Below the pieces are notes generated by a model. The model was not told where the DNA came from. It did not search any database and saw only the letters and a program-made list of their open reading frames with translations. This document shows positions 1-13,136 of a DNA stretch of 64,000 nucleotides, one piece after another. Origin of the DNA: Neurospora tetrasperma FGSC 2508. Lineage: Eukaryota > Ascomycota > Sordariomycetes > Sordariales > Sordariaceae. Every line of letters begins with the position of its first letter. Position 1 is the stretch's first letter. The position numbers and the translations under genes are program-made. The stretch is from the NCBI RefSeq assembly GCF_000213175.1, contig NW_009799102.1, positions 2,518,309 through 2,582,308 on the forward strand, read 5' to 3'.

Positions 1-3000
1 ACCATCGTCACTTCATTTCATCTGATTCCGCCCATTTAACACAAAAGAAACGACAGCACAGACAGATGATAAGTATCTACCACATCTATCCACTCCCTCC
101 GCCTACGTCGCTCGTCAAATTTCACATTTTGTACCCTACCCAGCTCACCCACGCTTCCTTTCACGTTATCGCCATATTCTGCCCACCTTACTGAGTACAG
201 TGCTGCATTTCCTCATTTGATATGGTTTTACTTGACCAATCCTTTGATTTTGATTGTTCCCAAGTAGCTTTGAGACTGGCATCAACTCACTAGCAGATTG
301 GTCGAAGCCAGATATACCCGGCGCTATACCTAGTTGAGTGAAACTATAATGGATGAGAAGATGCGGTACCATCCGAGCCAACCATCCGACATGTTCGACG
401 CGACCCAGCTGATGAGCCATGCCCATCCTCGCTTCCATGGTTCGAGAACCAAACAACGGACGTCGGTTCCGCCTCGTCTATTTTACTGTACCTGTACATA
501 AAACCCCACGACGTTCTTTGGCTTAATGATCCCATTTATGGGTGCCATCCATCAAACCCGTCAGCCCAATTTATTCGCAGCCACCCGATCATCCATCCAT
601 CCCTTAACTACTCACGATAGCCATCCATTCAGCGAGCTATGTACATGGGTGATTGTGCATCAACCCCTCGTCATGAAACGGATTACCTCGTTCGGGTATC
701 TCATTCATATCATCACCCTGGTCGGCTTGGTGAGATAGGTACGTGCCTAGTATCTCGAAAGTCTACACTAATTTGCTGGGTGGCCATGGCCATCACAAAT
801 CTCACATATATTACTATATTAGTGGCACAATGAAGGTGAGATGGACAACGCTTCTCCCTCCGGTTCTTGAGAGAAACATTGCGAACAGATCATGCCTGGA
901 ACGGAGATAACAGGAAAGTTCAAAGCTCCATTGATTCAAACTACCATAAAGCCAGGCTCCCAGAAAACGACGAACATGATTATGTATTGTTTCCAGCTTA
1001 CATCCTCTAAAAGCTGAGTTCAATCACAGCGGACAACCGTGCACAAGCCGAAATACCATTTGCGCCTACAGAGTCAACTTGATGTGTTTCTGCGGTTGGC
1101 AAACACATGAGGATGAACTGTATACACTTTAGTGAATGGAAAAGAGTTCTTATACGAGTATGCGATTACAGACGGGATGGAAGCAGACCAAAGACCAGAT
1201 CGAAACCCAAGGATCTGACAGGTGCTACTAGCACGTGCTATTACATCAAGTCCACTCACCTCTGTGCAACTGCTTTCGATAGTTTATGCCAACGCAATAT
1301 GCCGTGCAAACTCCGGAAAATTTAAGGAACCAAAATCATTTTAGCAAAATGACGGCAATTGTTGCAATGCACCTGCTTCAATCTTTTCCAACCTTATTTT
1401 CTTGTCGGAAATATCGGTCCTTTCACAGCTGTAAGCCAACTTCCCTGTTGCACCGGAACCTTGGCTGGGATAGGTAGTATTCCTTGAACTCTGTCAAGCC
1501 GTACCAGATCGGGGACGCCCTCACGATCGGAAGCGTTTGTTACCCGGGGCCGAGCGGAAGCTAGCGGCAGCGGTAGCCGGAACGGTCGGGTCTGTGGGAC
1601 CGGCTGGCTGGCCAGTAGGCGGACTTGTATCGACCCGGACGCGGACGCGGGAAACGCCGAAAGATGTCAATACTCGGAAGCTCAGAGATCCAGGCTGAAT
1701 CGCAAAATAATACCGGTGGTGCTTGCCTTGGGAAGAATGTCAAAAGACATCTACCCCGTCGGCTTCTTCTCGTTTTTCATGGCGTTGTGGCAAGTCTAGG
1801 GCAACGATGACGCCTTTGAACGAGAAAATCTTGCCTTGCCTGCATTTACGATCGAATGCAAGATAGTCGACATGAAAACTGCCAAAATATGCCCGAAGCA
1901 CGGAGCAGTTAACGTCCGACCTTAGCACCGGTCCTTCCAGGGAGGTACTTGCAGGCCATGGATCGTCACGGGGCTGAAGCGGGTTCGGTAGATACCTGGG
2001 CTGGAAGGCAACACGCAAAAGCGCTGCACCTCCGGCAGATTTGAGCAAGTTAAGTTATGCTAGATGTATGATGACTACGCGTCGCCGTTACGATGATATC
2101 AACAGACATCAAATGTCGTGTTGATGCCACGCCACTGCCACGGCCTGTTTATGCACTACATGTGTGCACGTGAAGCATAGTGGTGGAGGACACTTGTAGT
2201 TGACATCGTCGAGTCGCTGGGTACTCTTTGGGACTCGGAGAGGGCTCGGAGGAAGCGGTTGTTTCATGCCCTGACAAGCAAGGAAAGCAGTGTTCACCTT
2301 TGAATGTCCGAGTTCTAAACTTAAAAGGGTAACTAGGCCATTGAAGCCATAAACACACAAAGCTTCTGCTGAAGGTGATGATGTTTTAGACTGTATACCG
2401 GGTGCCGTACCATCATGTAAGGAACCATGATGGATGCTCAAGCGAGGCTGTGAACGCAAGAGGGGGCACCAGCTGGCGACAACGTGGACGGGGAAGAGCG
2501 ACCAGTGACGATGCCGGTTGTTAACGAGAAGGAAATCTGTTGATGACATACCAGTAAATGCCTGTCTGTCGTTCGTTGATCTGGCCACAACAGGATCCGG
2601 CAGGGCAGCAACAGCAGCAGCGGGTAGACACCATTTCCAGATCCATGGCACGATCTTCCATCAAGGATTCCAAGGCTGAGGAGCACAGATCGTCTTGTTG
2701 TGTTTCCCGGCCCGGACCTTCCACGGAAACATGTACGGTGTTGCCTGTCGATTGACGGCGTGCGATTTGTTTGTACACTATGTAAGGTCCCTGTCTTGGC
2801 CCCCTTACGCCCGCACCTAACCCGCACACCGCACTATTAAAGCCCCCCCAATCACGGACCTCCACCTCATTTGCGCCGATAGGGTTGATAGGGTTCCGCG
2901 TTGTTGCAAGCACCCAGGCATTGGTGACGGACGGGCTGGGGTATTTCTCGGTGGAGGCACACGGGCCGGGAGACTTGAAGGCTTGTTGGTCGACAGCGTT

Positions 3001-6000
3001 GGGGGGCCGTGCACCGGGCATTTGGGAGGAAGATGCAGGTGGCAGAACGCTCACGCTGCTCGGCGGCCGTTCCCAGCTGCTTCAGAATGCATCGGAACTG
3101 GTTTTGTCCAACAACTCAGGCCGCAGAACGGCTCGGGCTGGCTGCTGGTGGACGGGAGTGCGTGGTCGACGGTAGATCCTGAAGAGGAGGGTGACCAGTG
3201 GCCGCCAAGGAAGGGTAAAAGGCAAATGATCACCAAGAAGACTGGCGAGGGAAAAAAAAAAGGGAAAATGGCGTTGTTGTAACACCGTACCGCTTGCTCC
3301 GGAGACGCCCCTCCATCTATCTCCTCCCCCTTTGTGGGGTGCGGTCCCCGTTTTTGGGCTGCTGTTTTTTTTGTTTCCCTCCCGATCCTGTCGCTAGGGT
3401 TGGAGTGTGGCCCGCCAGAAGAGAAGGAGGGGGGGTGAGATTTCGTACCTGTTCGTACCGAGTACTTTGTCGACCGACCCTTGAAGTGGAGGTTCCCTGC
3501 GAGGAACGTGTCAGCGCGCGCCCACTCTTCCCCCCCTTCCCGCAGCTCGTCAGCGTCAGGCACACCACGGCAGAGTGATTGATTGGAGCAACAGACCTCC
3601 TTCTTCTTTACCATGTCACTGGACGCCCGTCCAAGCCACCATGGCCACTTGTCGGCCAAGTCGACAGCCACACCAACAGACCAGACACCGCCCAAGGGAG
3701 ATTATCGCTGGGTCGTCTGGTAGGGCAAGTCTTGAAAAGGGAAGGAGCTGGGATGAAGCGTTCCCCGGCCCAGGCGAATGGTACGACGAAGAAAGTTATA
3801 CACAGTACTGCATCTAGTTGGATACAGATCGGAATGGGAGTTGTCAGATCGAAAGTCTGTTCACCGCTCTGGTACGGAACCCGAATGAAGGCGAGGTGAA
3901 GAATGCTTGTCTGTTGGTGCTTGCCAACCGCCCGGCACCTGGCTGCAAAGGCCGAAGTGAGTGCCCAGGGAGAATTGCGGAAAGTGCGGGGTACATAGTT
4001 GGATAGACCGCCGCACAAGTGTCGAGCCTCAAATGGACGAATGGAACACAGGGACAGCTTCCACTTCCACTTTGATATACTTACTCGGACTTGGGGAAAG
4101 ACCTGGACTTCAGTCTGTAGGTAATGACACTGCAGCACGAGTCAAGAACTTGAAGCAAAACGTAAGGGGGAGGAACATCACCTGCCTCCCATCATATACC
4201 TCCACCCGGCACTCATGCTGTTGTGCGTGACGGACGTGTTTGGCTCGGTGCGGTGCCGATCCACGGAGCTATTGTGCGCGGGTGGCCCAGAGTTTTGGAA
4301 GCTTTCAGGATGCCTAGCCGGAAGAGTACGAGACGATCGCTGATGGAATGGCTTCACTTGTTCGATCTGCATCTAGGCACGTACCACCAATGCCAGCTAG
4401 GCTGGTAAACGTCGTTCAACCGCACCATTCACGCTTTCCCTCTGATCGGGATTAAACGTGGATTCGTGCACTCATCTGGCCGTCAAGGAGTCTGTTGGTT
4501 GGATACCGATGGATTCTAGCCAGTGGTAGTTCACTCGTCCATTCCATGTACCTTTGCCTTCGTCTCTCCTTTGACGGCAGTATGTGTCCGTTGTCGCACA
4601 CTAAGACCAGGGCAATGTTCGATTATACTGCGTATAGTCAGTCTAGCCAGACGATCGGTTTGAAGGCCTGACGAGTAGTGTAAGTGTGGTATTCCCTGGG
4701 TTATGGACACTCCGAGTCCCCAGTTGGCTCCTGTCATTAATAGATAGCTCTGAGATTGTACAGTCATGAAAGATACGATACCTCTAGGAAAACTTTATTA
4801 TTTCTGTTGGTCAAACTGGAGTGCAAGCTAACTGACATTTTCGTCCAGGTTTCCCGTCAAACAAAAGAAAGTGATTCAGATGAAGACAAGGGTGAATGCT
4901 GTGGTTTTTTTGTATTCCTTTTGTGTTGTGTGTTGTCATGTGATCTATTTGCGTCTCGGAATTCCCTCGGCAGATAAGGTAAGTAATGGCACCTTACCTA
5001 TTTGCCCATGTATCAGCATGTCGGATCTTGTACATCCGATGCTGGGTACGGATATACTGAGATTCATTGTTGCAGGTCAATGAATGCAAGCGTAAAATGT
5101 CAAAGACAGTCGTCACCTTTGAGGCATCCGAAGCGAAAATGCGAGGTAGGCGTATGCAAGGCGCCTGGGAGATCTCGTCCCGTCGACTTCCGGTCTTGAA
5201 GGGCCAGAAGAACAGAGGAGGCTAAACTGCAGCGGAGAGTACATGTTTTCCAACATGGGTGCATATACCTTGCCCTACATCGCTTCTTCCGCTCATCCAT
5301 CCTGCAATCAGACTGCATAAACCGCGAGCACTCATGCGCGATGCCTGTGTATCTACTGCTGTAGCGGATGTTGGGTGGTGAAGTGGTGAGAACCCAGACT
5401 GTAAAGCCGCAAACCTAAGTGAGTTCCAACATCGAGACAGATTGATATGATAGACGGCCTGCAGTCTAGCTGGCCATAGTAGTGACCTGAGTTCCGTTCG
5501 GAAGCTCTTGGGCCTCTTCATCTCGACGGGATGTGGGAGTAGGTTGCTCTCTTGGTCTTCGACCAGGGGCACCTTCCCTTACCCAGACCCCTCACTCTAC
5601 TCGAGACTGTACCCTGCCTACAGACTTGGGCGTCAAGGACTCCAACTCGTGTTGTTTTCGATGTCATGGGTACTGTAGCTCTTCCATGCTTGCTGTCTGG
5701 ATACCTACCATCTCTAAATAGTCTCTAGGCGTGGTACATATTGCCTCACCTCTGCCTCTACATTCTCATCGTGGTTCCTTGGCCTCGGCCAGGGGCAACC
5801 TAACCGCACTACGGGCAACAAGGGTCAAGAGTCCAACTAGGTAGAGGTAGGTACCTAGGTTCCGTTGGCTCGTGCTCGTGCTCGTCGCTCCAAGTACATA
5901 GCGTAGGTACACTGCACTACCTAGGCACCCCGACCACGGTGCAGCCAAGTGGAAGCACCCCTGTGCCCACCTCGCCCCGCCCCAATGTACCGCAACCTGC

Positions 6001-6995
6001 CACGACCTGCCAGCCGTAACCTGGGCTGCCTGTGCCGCCAGGGCCTTGTGCAGCGCGTGTGGGTCACTTATCTTGGCGCGCCGTATGACATGCGGCACCA
6101 AGCGGAACCGGGAGCAAATTCCAAACTTACCTAGCCAAAAGTACGTACACGACGCCGTGGGTTAGGGGAGTTTGCAAAAGTGGTCAGAACTCCCCGTCCA
6201 GCGAATCGAGCTGCTTCCTGGCCGCCTTCCCCATTGCCTTTAGATCGCCTCTTCCCCAGCCAATTTTGCCCTTCCCCCTTCCCCTTCTTTTTCTCCCGTC
6301 TCCCGCCTTCGCTGCATCGCGCACGACTCTTTCTGCGCAAACCACCACCTTGGACCTGATTCCATCCCAACTCAGCCGGTGTACCCCCTTCACACCAGTC
6401 AGCCATCGCCGCGAGCAATATTTCCGCATTGCTCGTCTCATCCAAATCTCCATCCGGAAAGAAAAAAAAAAAGAGAGCACGACGTCGCCATTCCGACCTC
6501 GGTAGCTTGGGCGGATCTTGTCCAACTATAAGAAGCTGCGACAGGCCGCCCTCTCGTCGTCCCCTTCGCAATCAATCCTTCTCGGTTTTTGACAATCGCG
6601 TCCGCCCAACAACAACACACAAGAACCGGGCACTTCATCGTCACGACCATTGCATTGCTGACGCCGTCGCCACGTATCGTTGTGATCCAGCCGCCCAAAG
6701 AGCAGAAACCTCATACTTTGGTTGGTACAGTCATCGTGACTGACTGCGCATTTTGACGACGGCCCCTGACACCACCCTGCTACCTAGTACATATTATCCC
6801 CGTAGCGTCCCCGGGAACAGCTGCATGGGATACCAAGGCCATACTGCTATCGCCTTGTGAAACTTTGAATTCTACCTCTACTGTTAAGTTGGGTCGGCAG
6901 CGCTACATTGGCTTCCGCCCTCGCCTCTTCCAATTTCCTATAGTCCATCGAGGAGCAACACGCCATCCACGCGCTACTCCTGCAACATCGCCCAA
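1..6995. other. Gene-free 7-kb region upstream of the corepressor
   Basis: I find no convincing coding sequence here. The open frames are short, lie mostly between 2.1 and 3.7 kb on the minus strand, lack recognisable domains, and often begin at non-ATG codons. The last part (about 6430-6995) is pyrimidine-rich with CAA-rich stretches and looks like promoter plus 5' leader of the gene starting at 6996. An ACCTAGGT-type palindromic patch lies at about 5838-5870. Long control regions are common for fungal regulatory genes, but assigning all 7 kb to the downstream gene is inference; a non-coding RNA cannot be excluded. Confidence 0.5.
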
Positions 6996-9900
6996 ATGGC
7001 AAACCACCACCCTTCCCCTACGATGCAGATGCAAATGCATCACGGCCCGCCAGGGCCCCCAGGTCCACCGCCGGCGTCGATGCCTTCATGGAATCAACAA
7101 CGGCAGGCCTTCATGAGCTTGACTGAGAATGTGTGGATCGGAATCGGTATGTGCTTCCCACGCCGTTGTCGGCTGCCTCTGTTGGCCATTCTGTACGATG
7201 CTAATTTAGCAATCATGGTAGGTTCCGTGTCCGAGCTCATGGGGAACCACAACGAGGCACTAGAGGCTTATGAAAGGGCTCTTGCAGCCAACCCCAACTC
7301 TGTGACTGCTATGAATGCCGCCAGTCTCGTCCTCAGGACGCGCGAGGACTTCCCTAAGGCGTCGGAATATCTACAGAGGATCCTAAAGATCGAGCCTGCA
7401 AACGGTGAAGCTTGGGGCAGCCTCGGTAAGCAGCCCCCTATTCGCCACGTGTATTCAACTATACCCGGGTCCTAACTGTTGTTGTCTAGGTCATTGCTTT
7501 CTTATGATGGAGGACCTCCAGCAGGCATATGCTGCGTACCAAGCGGCCTTGGTTAACCTTCCCAACCCAAAGGTTCGTTCTTTTGTACCTTTTGGGGTGC
7601 CTCTTTTCAGAATTGACAACGGTTTGGCTAACTGTCTGTTGATTGCAGGAACCGAGGCTTTGGTATGGTATAGGTATTCTTTATGATCGCTATGGCTCTT
7701 TGGACCATGCAGAGGAAGCATTCTCGCAGGTCATGGCCATGGACCCCAACTTTGACAAGGCTCATGAGATATACTTTCGTCTCGGCATAATCTACAAGCA
7801 ACAACACAAGTACCAGCAATCGCTTGATGTAAGTCGACACTATTGTCTTGATAAGATCGGCATGGGACAGCCAGCTTACTCCTCAACAGTGCTTTAGATA
7901 CATTGTTAACTCTCCTCCTACTCCTTTGACCGAAGAGGATATCTGGTTCCAGATTGGTCACGTCCATGAACAGCAGAAAGACGTAAGTCTGCCATGCATT
8001 CAATACTTCTTTCCTCGACTCTTAATTCTGACGTTGTGACAGTATGATGGTGCCAAGCAAGCCTACGAGCGGGTGCTGCAACGTGATCCAAAGCATGCAA
8101 AGGTCCTTCAGCAGTTGGGCTGGCTGCATCACCAGCAAAGCAATTCAGTTGTCAGCCAGGAAAAGGCAATCGAGTACCTGAATCAGTCCGTTTCAGCTGG
8201 TAAGTTTGGATATATTTGGCTTCTTCGTGCACCTATACTGACATATATCAGACCAAACCGATGCCCAAAGCTGGTACTTGCTCGGTCGTTGTTATATGCA
8301 ACTTCAAAAGTACCCCAAGGCATACGAGGCTTATCAGCAAGCTGTCTATAGGGATGGCAGGAACCCCACGTTCTGGTGCTCGATTGGTGTGTTATACTAC
8401 CAGATCAACCAGTATCGTGACGCCTTGGATGCCTATTCCAGGGCCATCAGGCTCAACCCCTTCATTTCTGAAGTTTGGTATGACCTTGGCACTTTGTATG
8501 AGTCTTGCAACAACCAGATCAGCGATGCTCTGGACGCTTATCAACGTGCCGCCGAACTGGATCCCAACAACCCGCATATCAAGACCAGATTGCAGCTTCT
8601 CCGAAGTGGGCAAGCTAACGGCGGCGCACCCCCGGGATCAGTCCCGATGCCCACTGATATCCACCCTCAGACGTATAATGCATCCGGTGCGGTTGGTCCT
8701 CCGGGCCCTCAGTGGGCGGGCTCAGGCTCAGGCCAGCCTCCTCATCAACCGCCTCAGCCGATGCACAACGGTGGCCCTGGCCCGGGCCAAGGGGCCAACT
8801 CGTGGAGTGGAAGGATTTCCGACATTAACCCTCCTCCCCAGCCGCCGAATCCATATGCCTCGGGTCAAGACCGGGAGCCCTTTCGTGGTCCCGCTCCGCC
8901 GCTTCCCAGACAGCCCAGCCCGCGACAGGAGCAGCAAATGAGGCCTTATCAGGAGGCCAGGGCGCCCGAGCCGCTTAGAAGAGGACCTACCCCTCCGCAG
9001 GCTCATTACGCCCCTCCACCCCCTCCTCCTCCGCAACAACCGCACCAGCCGCACCCGCAGCAACAGCTTCAGCAAGGACCACAACCTACTCGGGAAGGGG
9101 GTAGTGGAACTAGAGTGAGGAACCCGAACTACGCTAATCCCCAGAACGTGGTCCCTTCCAACTCTGGTCCTGGCCCAAACGGCCCTCCTCCAAACGCAAT
9201 GATGCATTTCAACAACAGTCCGAGGACTGATGGAAGACCACCCCACATGCACGAGAACCGCATGCCGTCTCCCAAGTCCGCCTATCCTCAGCATCAGCCG
9301 CCGTACCCTCCACATGGTGAGCAGGGCGGTCCTGGTGGCCCTGAGCCAGGCCCTCCTCATCCCCCTCAGCCAGGTATGGCTGGTGAACCTCCTCATCCGA
9401 GGGAGCATGATCCCCGCCCTCCTTCGGTTGGCCCCAAGAGAATGCGTGAGTGGGAAGATGACCGGGAGGTGAAGAAGCCTGCGACGGAGGAGACTCGCGT
9501 CCGTATGGATGACCATAGGCATCGCCGCCCCTCGATGACTCCGCCACGAATGGAGCCGCCCTATGCTCGTCGCAACTCGTCGGAGGCTCGTCGCTTCGAC
9601 GAGCGTCGTATGGAAGATTCCCGTAGGGTTGAGGAGCAGCGCCGGGCTGAGGAACAGCGTCGCATGGAGGACATGCGCCGGGCTGAGGAGCAGCGGCACC
9701 AGAATGAGGGATATCACCCTTCGGAGGCCGCTCATCATCCCCAGTCTCATTCCGCCCCTGCCCATTTGCCGCCGATGCAGCAAGGTTCGGCTCCGATGCA
9801 GAACCTCATCCACGAGCAAGGCCACGGACCCCAACAGCCAGTCCCCGGACCTCAGCAGCAAGGCCCAGGCCCAGCCCATCAGCCCGCCCCCGAAGACCGA

Positions 9901-10134
9901 CGGATGGACCATCCTCCAGCCCAGCACCCCCCCATCGTCAATGAGCCTGAGCGTGCGGCCCGTAAAATGGACGTTGACGAGGACTATGACGATAGCGGAG
10001 AGGAGGACAAGAAGGGCGGAATCATTCCCGGCCCTTCCTCCGGATCCGGCCCTGCAGCAAACGAGTCCAAGAACGGAGCCTCAACGAGCGGTAGCTTCAA
10101 CGGCATTATGGGACAAAAGTCAGAAAGCAACTGA
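6996..10134 (+). CDS. rcm-1: RCM-1 / Ssn6 (Cyc8) TPR transcriptional corepressor
   Basis: General transcriptional corepressor subunit that, with the WD40 partner Tup1 (RCO-1 in Neurospora), is brought to promoters by DNA-binding proteins in the nucleus. Proposed exons are 6996-7146, 7222-7425, 7490-7572, 7649-7828, 7890-7982, 8043-8199 and 8252-10134, all in phase, giving about 916 aa. The N-terminal 40 residues are Met/His/Pro-rich. Ten or so tetratricopeptide repeats follow (about residues 45-420), recognisable from recurring W-LG, A--AY--AL and P-N/P-F signatures such as GNHNEALEAYERAL. The C-terminal half is Pro/Gln/His-rich and disordered, with an RRxEEQRR charged stretch and an acidic patch near the end. 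This order is the Ssn6 family architecture. Intron 1 has two in-frame acceptors, at 7209 and 7221; I prefer 7221 because the likely branch site (CTAAT) sits too close to 7209. Confidence 0.95.
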
Positions 10135-11421
10135 TCACGTCATCTGCCGTGTACCTTGAGCTTCTGCGCGAGAGACAAGACCCAGTGTATCTGCTTATGA
10201 TACGGCAGAGGCAGGGGAACCCAAAATCCTGTCGATGTCATAATGGTTTCGTTTATGGATGGGAATGTACGTCGATTTGTTCGTTTTATGTGGTGTGAAA
10301 GAGTGGTCATCATCTCACACATATGGATGATGGAGACAGAAGGACCTATGAAGCTCAACATCTCATGGGTGCGAATTACCCCATTTTACCACGTTCTGGC
10401 TGACCGGGTTGGAGACGAGGAGGGAGAGGAAGGAGCGGATTCCGATGTACATACATTATTATGACTTGTGTTTGGAATAGAAGCGTGTGCATGTCATCTG
10501 TTGGAAAGTCGACAGCGAGAAGGGAATGGGAATATCCTTAAGAGGCGGAAATGAACTCGCTGCTTTGCCATAGAGGCCAGTTAGAGAACATGATTACGAT
10601 TGTTACACTGTTGAGATCGTAATTGCAATGTCGTGATCATTGCCGCACAGGACATGGTGTTATTGAAATGCCTGAATGGTGCCTCAGCCTGAAAAGTCAA
10701 GGATATGACAGCTAGGGCTTTCGTGGTTATCCCTTGTAACCAGCACGCCTTTGACCGTGCATGTCCGCCTCGTTATGTATTTATGTGAAGCCAACCCACG
10801 TGTTTTACATCTACGACTGTTATAATGATGCCCTTGTCCATAAGCTAGAGGTATAGAGTGAAGAAGCAGATGGGACATTTTACAATGTCGTCATGCTTTT
10901 GACACGCAACTGACAACCCCGATAGATGGAGATCTCGCTTTCATCCAAACAGCTCAACCTAGGCTATCAAAAGCTACAACAGCTTGCTCTCCTTGACATT
11001 GTGGGCACGGCGGCGGCGGCGACGATGACGGACTTATACGCAGAGCAGTCAAAGTCACGTTTCTGCCACATCAACAGGACTTTACCCTGTCATCAATGTG
11101 CCATTAGTGAATGGCCTGCCAAGCTGACTAAGTGTACGGGGTCGCTTTCGTGGGGTGGATTGCTCTGGGCTTGGCTGGTCATCGCTGGTTGGCTGGGCGG
11201 CCTCGAGGAACAGGAAGGCGGACATGCCCGCCGGAAAGGGCTCGCGCAAAAGTTAGGGCTCCGCTGCATTTCTGGCCCGTGCACGGTCCAATCCACACCA
11301 CTCACACAAAAATTTGGCTGGTCCAATTTCTCTGGCGATACTTCTTGATTTTGTTTTCGCGGTAGTGAACTTTTTCCCACTCGACCATCAACAACCCGGG
11401 TACTTGGGATCATCAGCAGTC
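10135..11421. other. Intergenic: corepressor 3' region and L3 promoter
   Basis: No gene supported. The first few hundred bases are probably the 3' UTR of the corepressor. The last few hundred (from about 11000) are the L3 promoter, with pyrimidine-rich and CAA-rich sequence just before the ATG. Confidence 0.5.
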
Positions 11422-13136
11422 ATGTCTCACCGTAGTAAGTAACGCCTCATCGTCGTCGCTGTCGCCGCCAGACATACGGTCTTTGTCGATTTCTACACGC
11501 AATCCCGACTTCGAGAGAATCGATGGAGCAGCTTTCCCGAGAGACGGTCGTCGCGATACCGAAATTTTCGACTTTTTGGCGACTGAATTTTGGGGAGCAT
11601 GCGTGATCACGACTTGGACCTCATGGCAACCTGAACGTCCTCCATGCTGACTCGATGCTTCAGAGTACGAGGCTCCCCGCCACGGTTCGCTGGCCTACCT
11701 TCCCCGCAAGCGCGCGGCCCGCCACAGGGGAAAGGTCAAGTCGTAAGTCCAACTCATCTTCTGGTACCATCGACAACACTATCGCTAGTAGTTTGGATCT
11801 TTCGCGATTGGAACTTGGGCAATAGGGCACGCGAACAGAGGCTGACCAGTTGCGCGTTCACGACAGGTTCCCTAAGGATGATGCCAAGAAGCCCGTCCAC
11901 CTTACCGCCGCCATGGGCTACAAGGCCGGCATGACCACCATCGTCCGCGACCTCGACCGCCCCGGCGCCAAGGCTCACAAGAAGGAGGTCGTTGAGGCTG
12001 TGACCATCATTGATACCCCTCCTGTACGTACAACGCAGCCCGCTTGGCTCTTTTTGTGTCAATGGCTAACATCTCTCGCAGATGATCGTTGTGGGTCTGG
12101 TCGGCGTAAGTCTTTGATCCTGTCCAGCTGCCGTATATGGCCTACCGCGACCGTATGATCTAACCCCGATATTAGTACATCGAGACTCCCCGCGGTCTCC
12201 GCTCCCTCACCACCGTCTGGGCTGAGCACTTGTCCGACGAGGTCAAGCGCCGCTTCTACAAGAACTGGTACAAGTCCAAGAAGAAGGCCTTCACCAAGTA
12301 CGTCAAGAAGCACTCCGACAACAACGGTGCCGCCATCACCCGCGAGCTCGAGCGCATCAAGAAGTACTGCACTGTCGTCCGTGTTCTTGCCCACACCCAG
12401 ATTCGCAAGACTCCTCTCAAGCAGAAGAAGGCCCACCTTATGGAGATCCAGATCAACGGTGGCTCCGTCGCCGACAAGGTCGAGTTCGGCCACGGCCTCT
12501 TCGAGAAGCCCGTCTCCATCGACTCCATCTTCGAGAAGGACGAGGTTATCGATGTCATTGCCGTTACCAAGGGTCACGGTTTCACCGGTGTCACCGCTCG
12601 TTGGGGCACCAAGAAGCTTCCTCGCAAGACCCACAAGGGTCTCCGCAAGGTCGCCTGTATCGGTGCCTGGCATCCTTCCCACGTCCAGTGGACTGTTGCT
12701 CGCGCTGGTCAGGCCGGTTACCACCACCGTACCTCGGTCAACCACAAGATCTACCGCATTGGCAAGGGCGATGCTGAGGACTCTGCTGCCACCGAGGTCG
12801 ATGTCACCAAGAAGAAGATCACCCCGTATGTATCCCCATTTGTCTTGAAGTTGAAGAGCGCAAAACTAACTCTGTTTCAGCATGGGTGGCTTTGTCCGCT
12901 ATGGCGAGATCAACAACGACTTCGTTATGGTCAAGGGCTCCGTTCCCGGTGTCAAGAAGAGAGTCATGACTCTCCGCAAGTCCATGTTCGTCCACACCTC
13001 CCGCAAGGCCCTCGAGAAGGTCGAGCTCAAGTGGATCGACACCTCCTCGGAGTTCGGTCATGGTGCTTTCCAGACCCCTGCCGAGAAGAAGCAGTTCCAG
13101 GGTACCCTCAAGAAGGACCTCGCTGCCAGCTCGTAA
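11422..13136 (+). CDS. rpl3: 60S ribosomal protein L3 (uL3)
   Basis: Structural protein of the large cytosolic ribosomal subunit, placed near the peptidyl-transferase centre. Proposed exons are 11422-11434, 11664-11742, 11867-12023, 12082-12105, 12176-12825 and 12881-13136. All phases agree and give 392 aa, the usual length for eukaryotic L3. It opens [20 protein letters not shown] and carries GYKAGMT, the conserved loop around [23 protein letters not shown] (which includes the histidine that is hydroxylated in yeast L3), and the C-terminal LKKDLA. The first coding exon is only 13 nt and the fourth only 24 nt (eight codons). The longest intron (229 nt) follows exon 1, as is common in fungal ribosomal-protein genes. 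Codon use is strongly C-ending, as expected for a highly expressed gene. Confidence 0.98.

Noticed and set aside
2109-3695. Overlapping minus-strand open frames of 177-214 codons
   Set aside because: No domain, no consistent start, no plausible introns between them, and opposite-strand frames of similar quality; treated as chance.
8728-9927. 399-codon minus-strand open frame
   Set aside because: Opposite the Pro/Gln-rich exon 7 of the corepressor; its Arg/Leu-rich composition is a shadow.
12059-12745. 228-codon minus-strand open frame
   Set aside because: Shadow of L3 exon 5; the repeated Val/Gly/Leu/Asp pattern is an antisense artefact.
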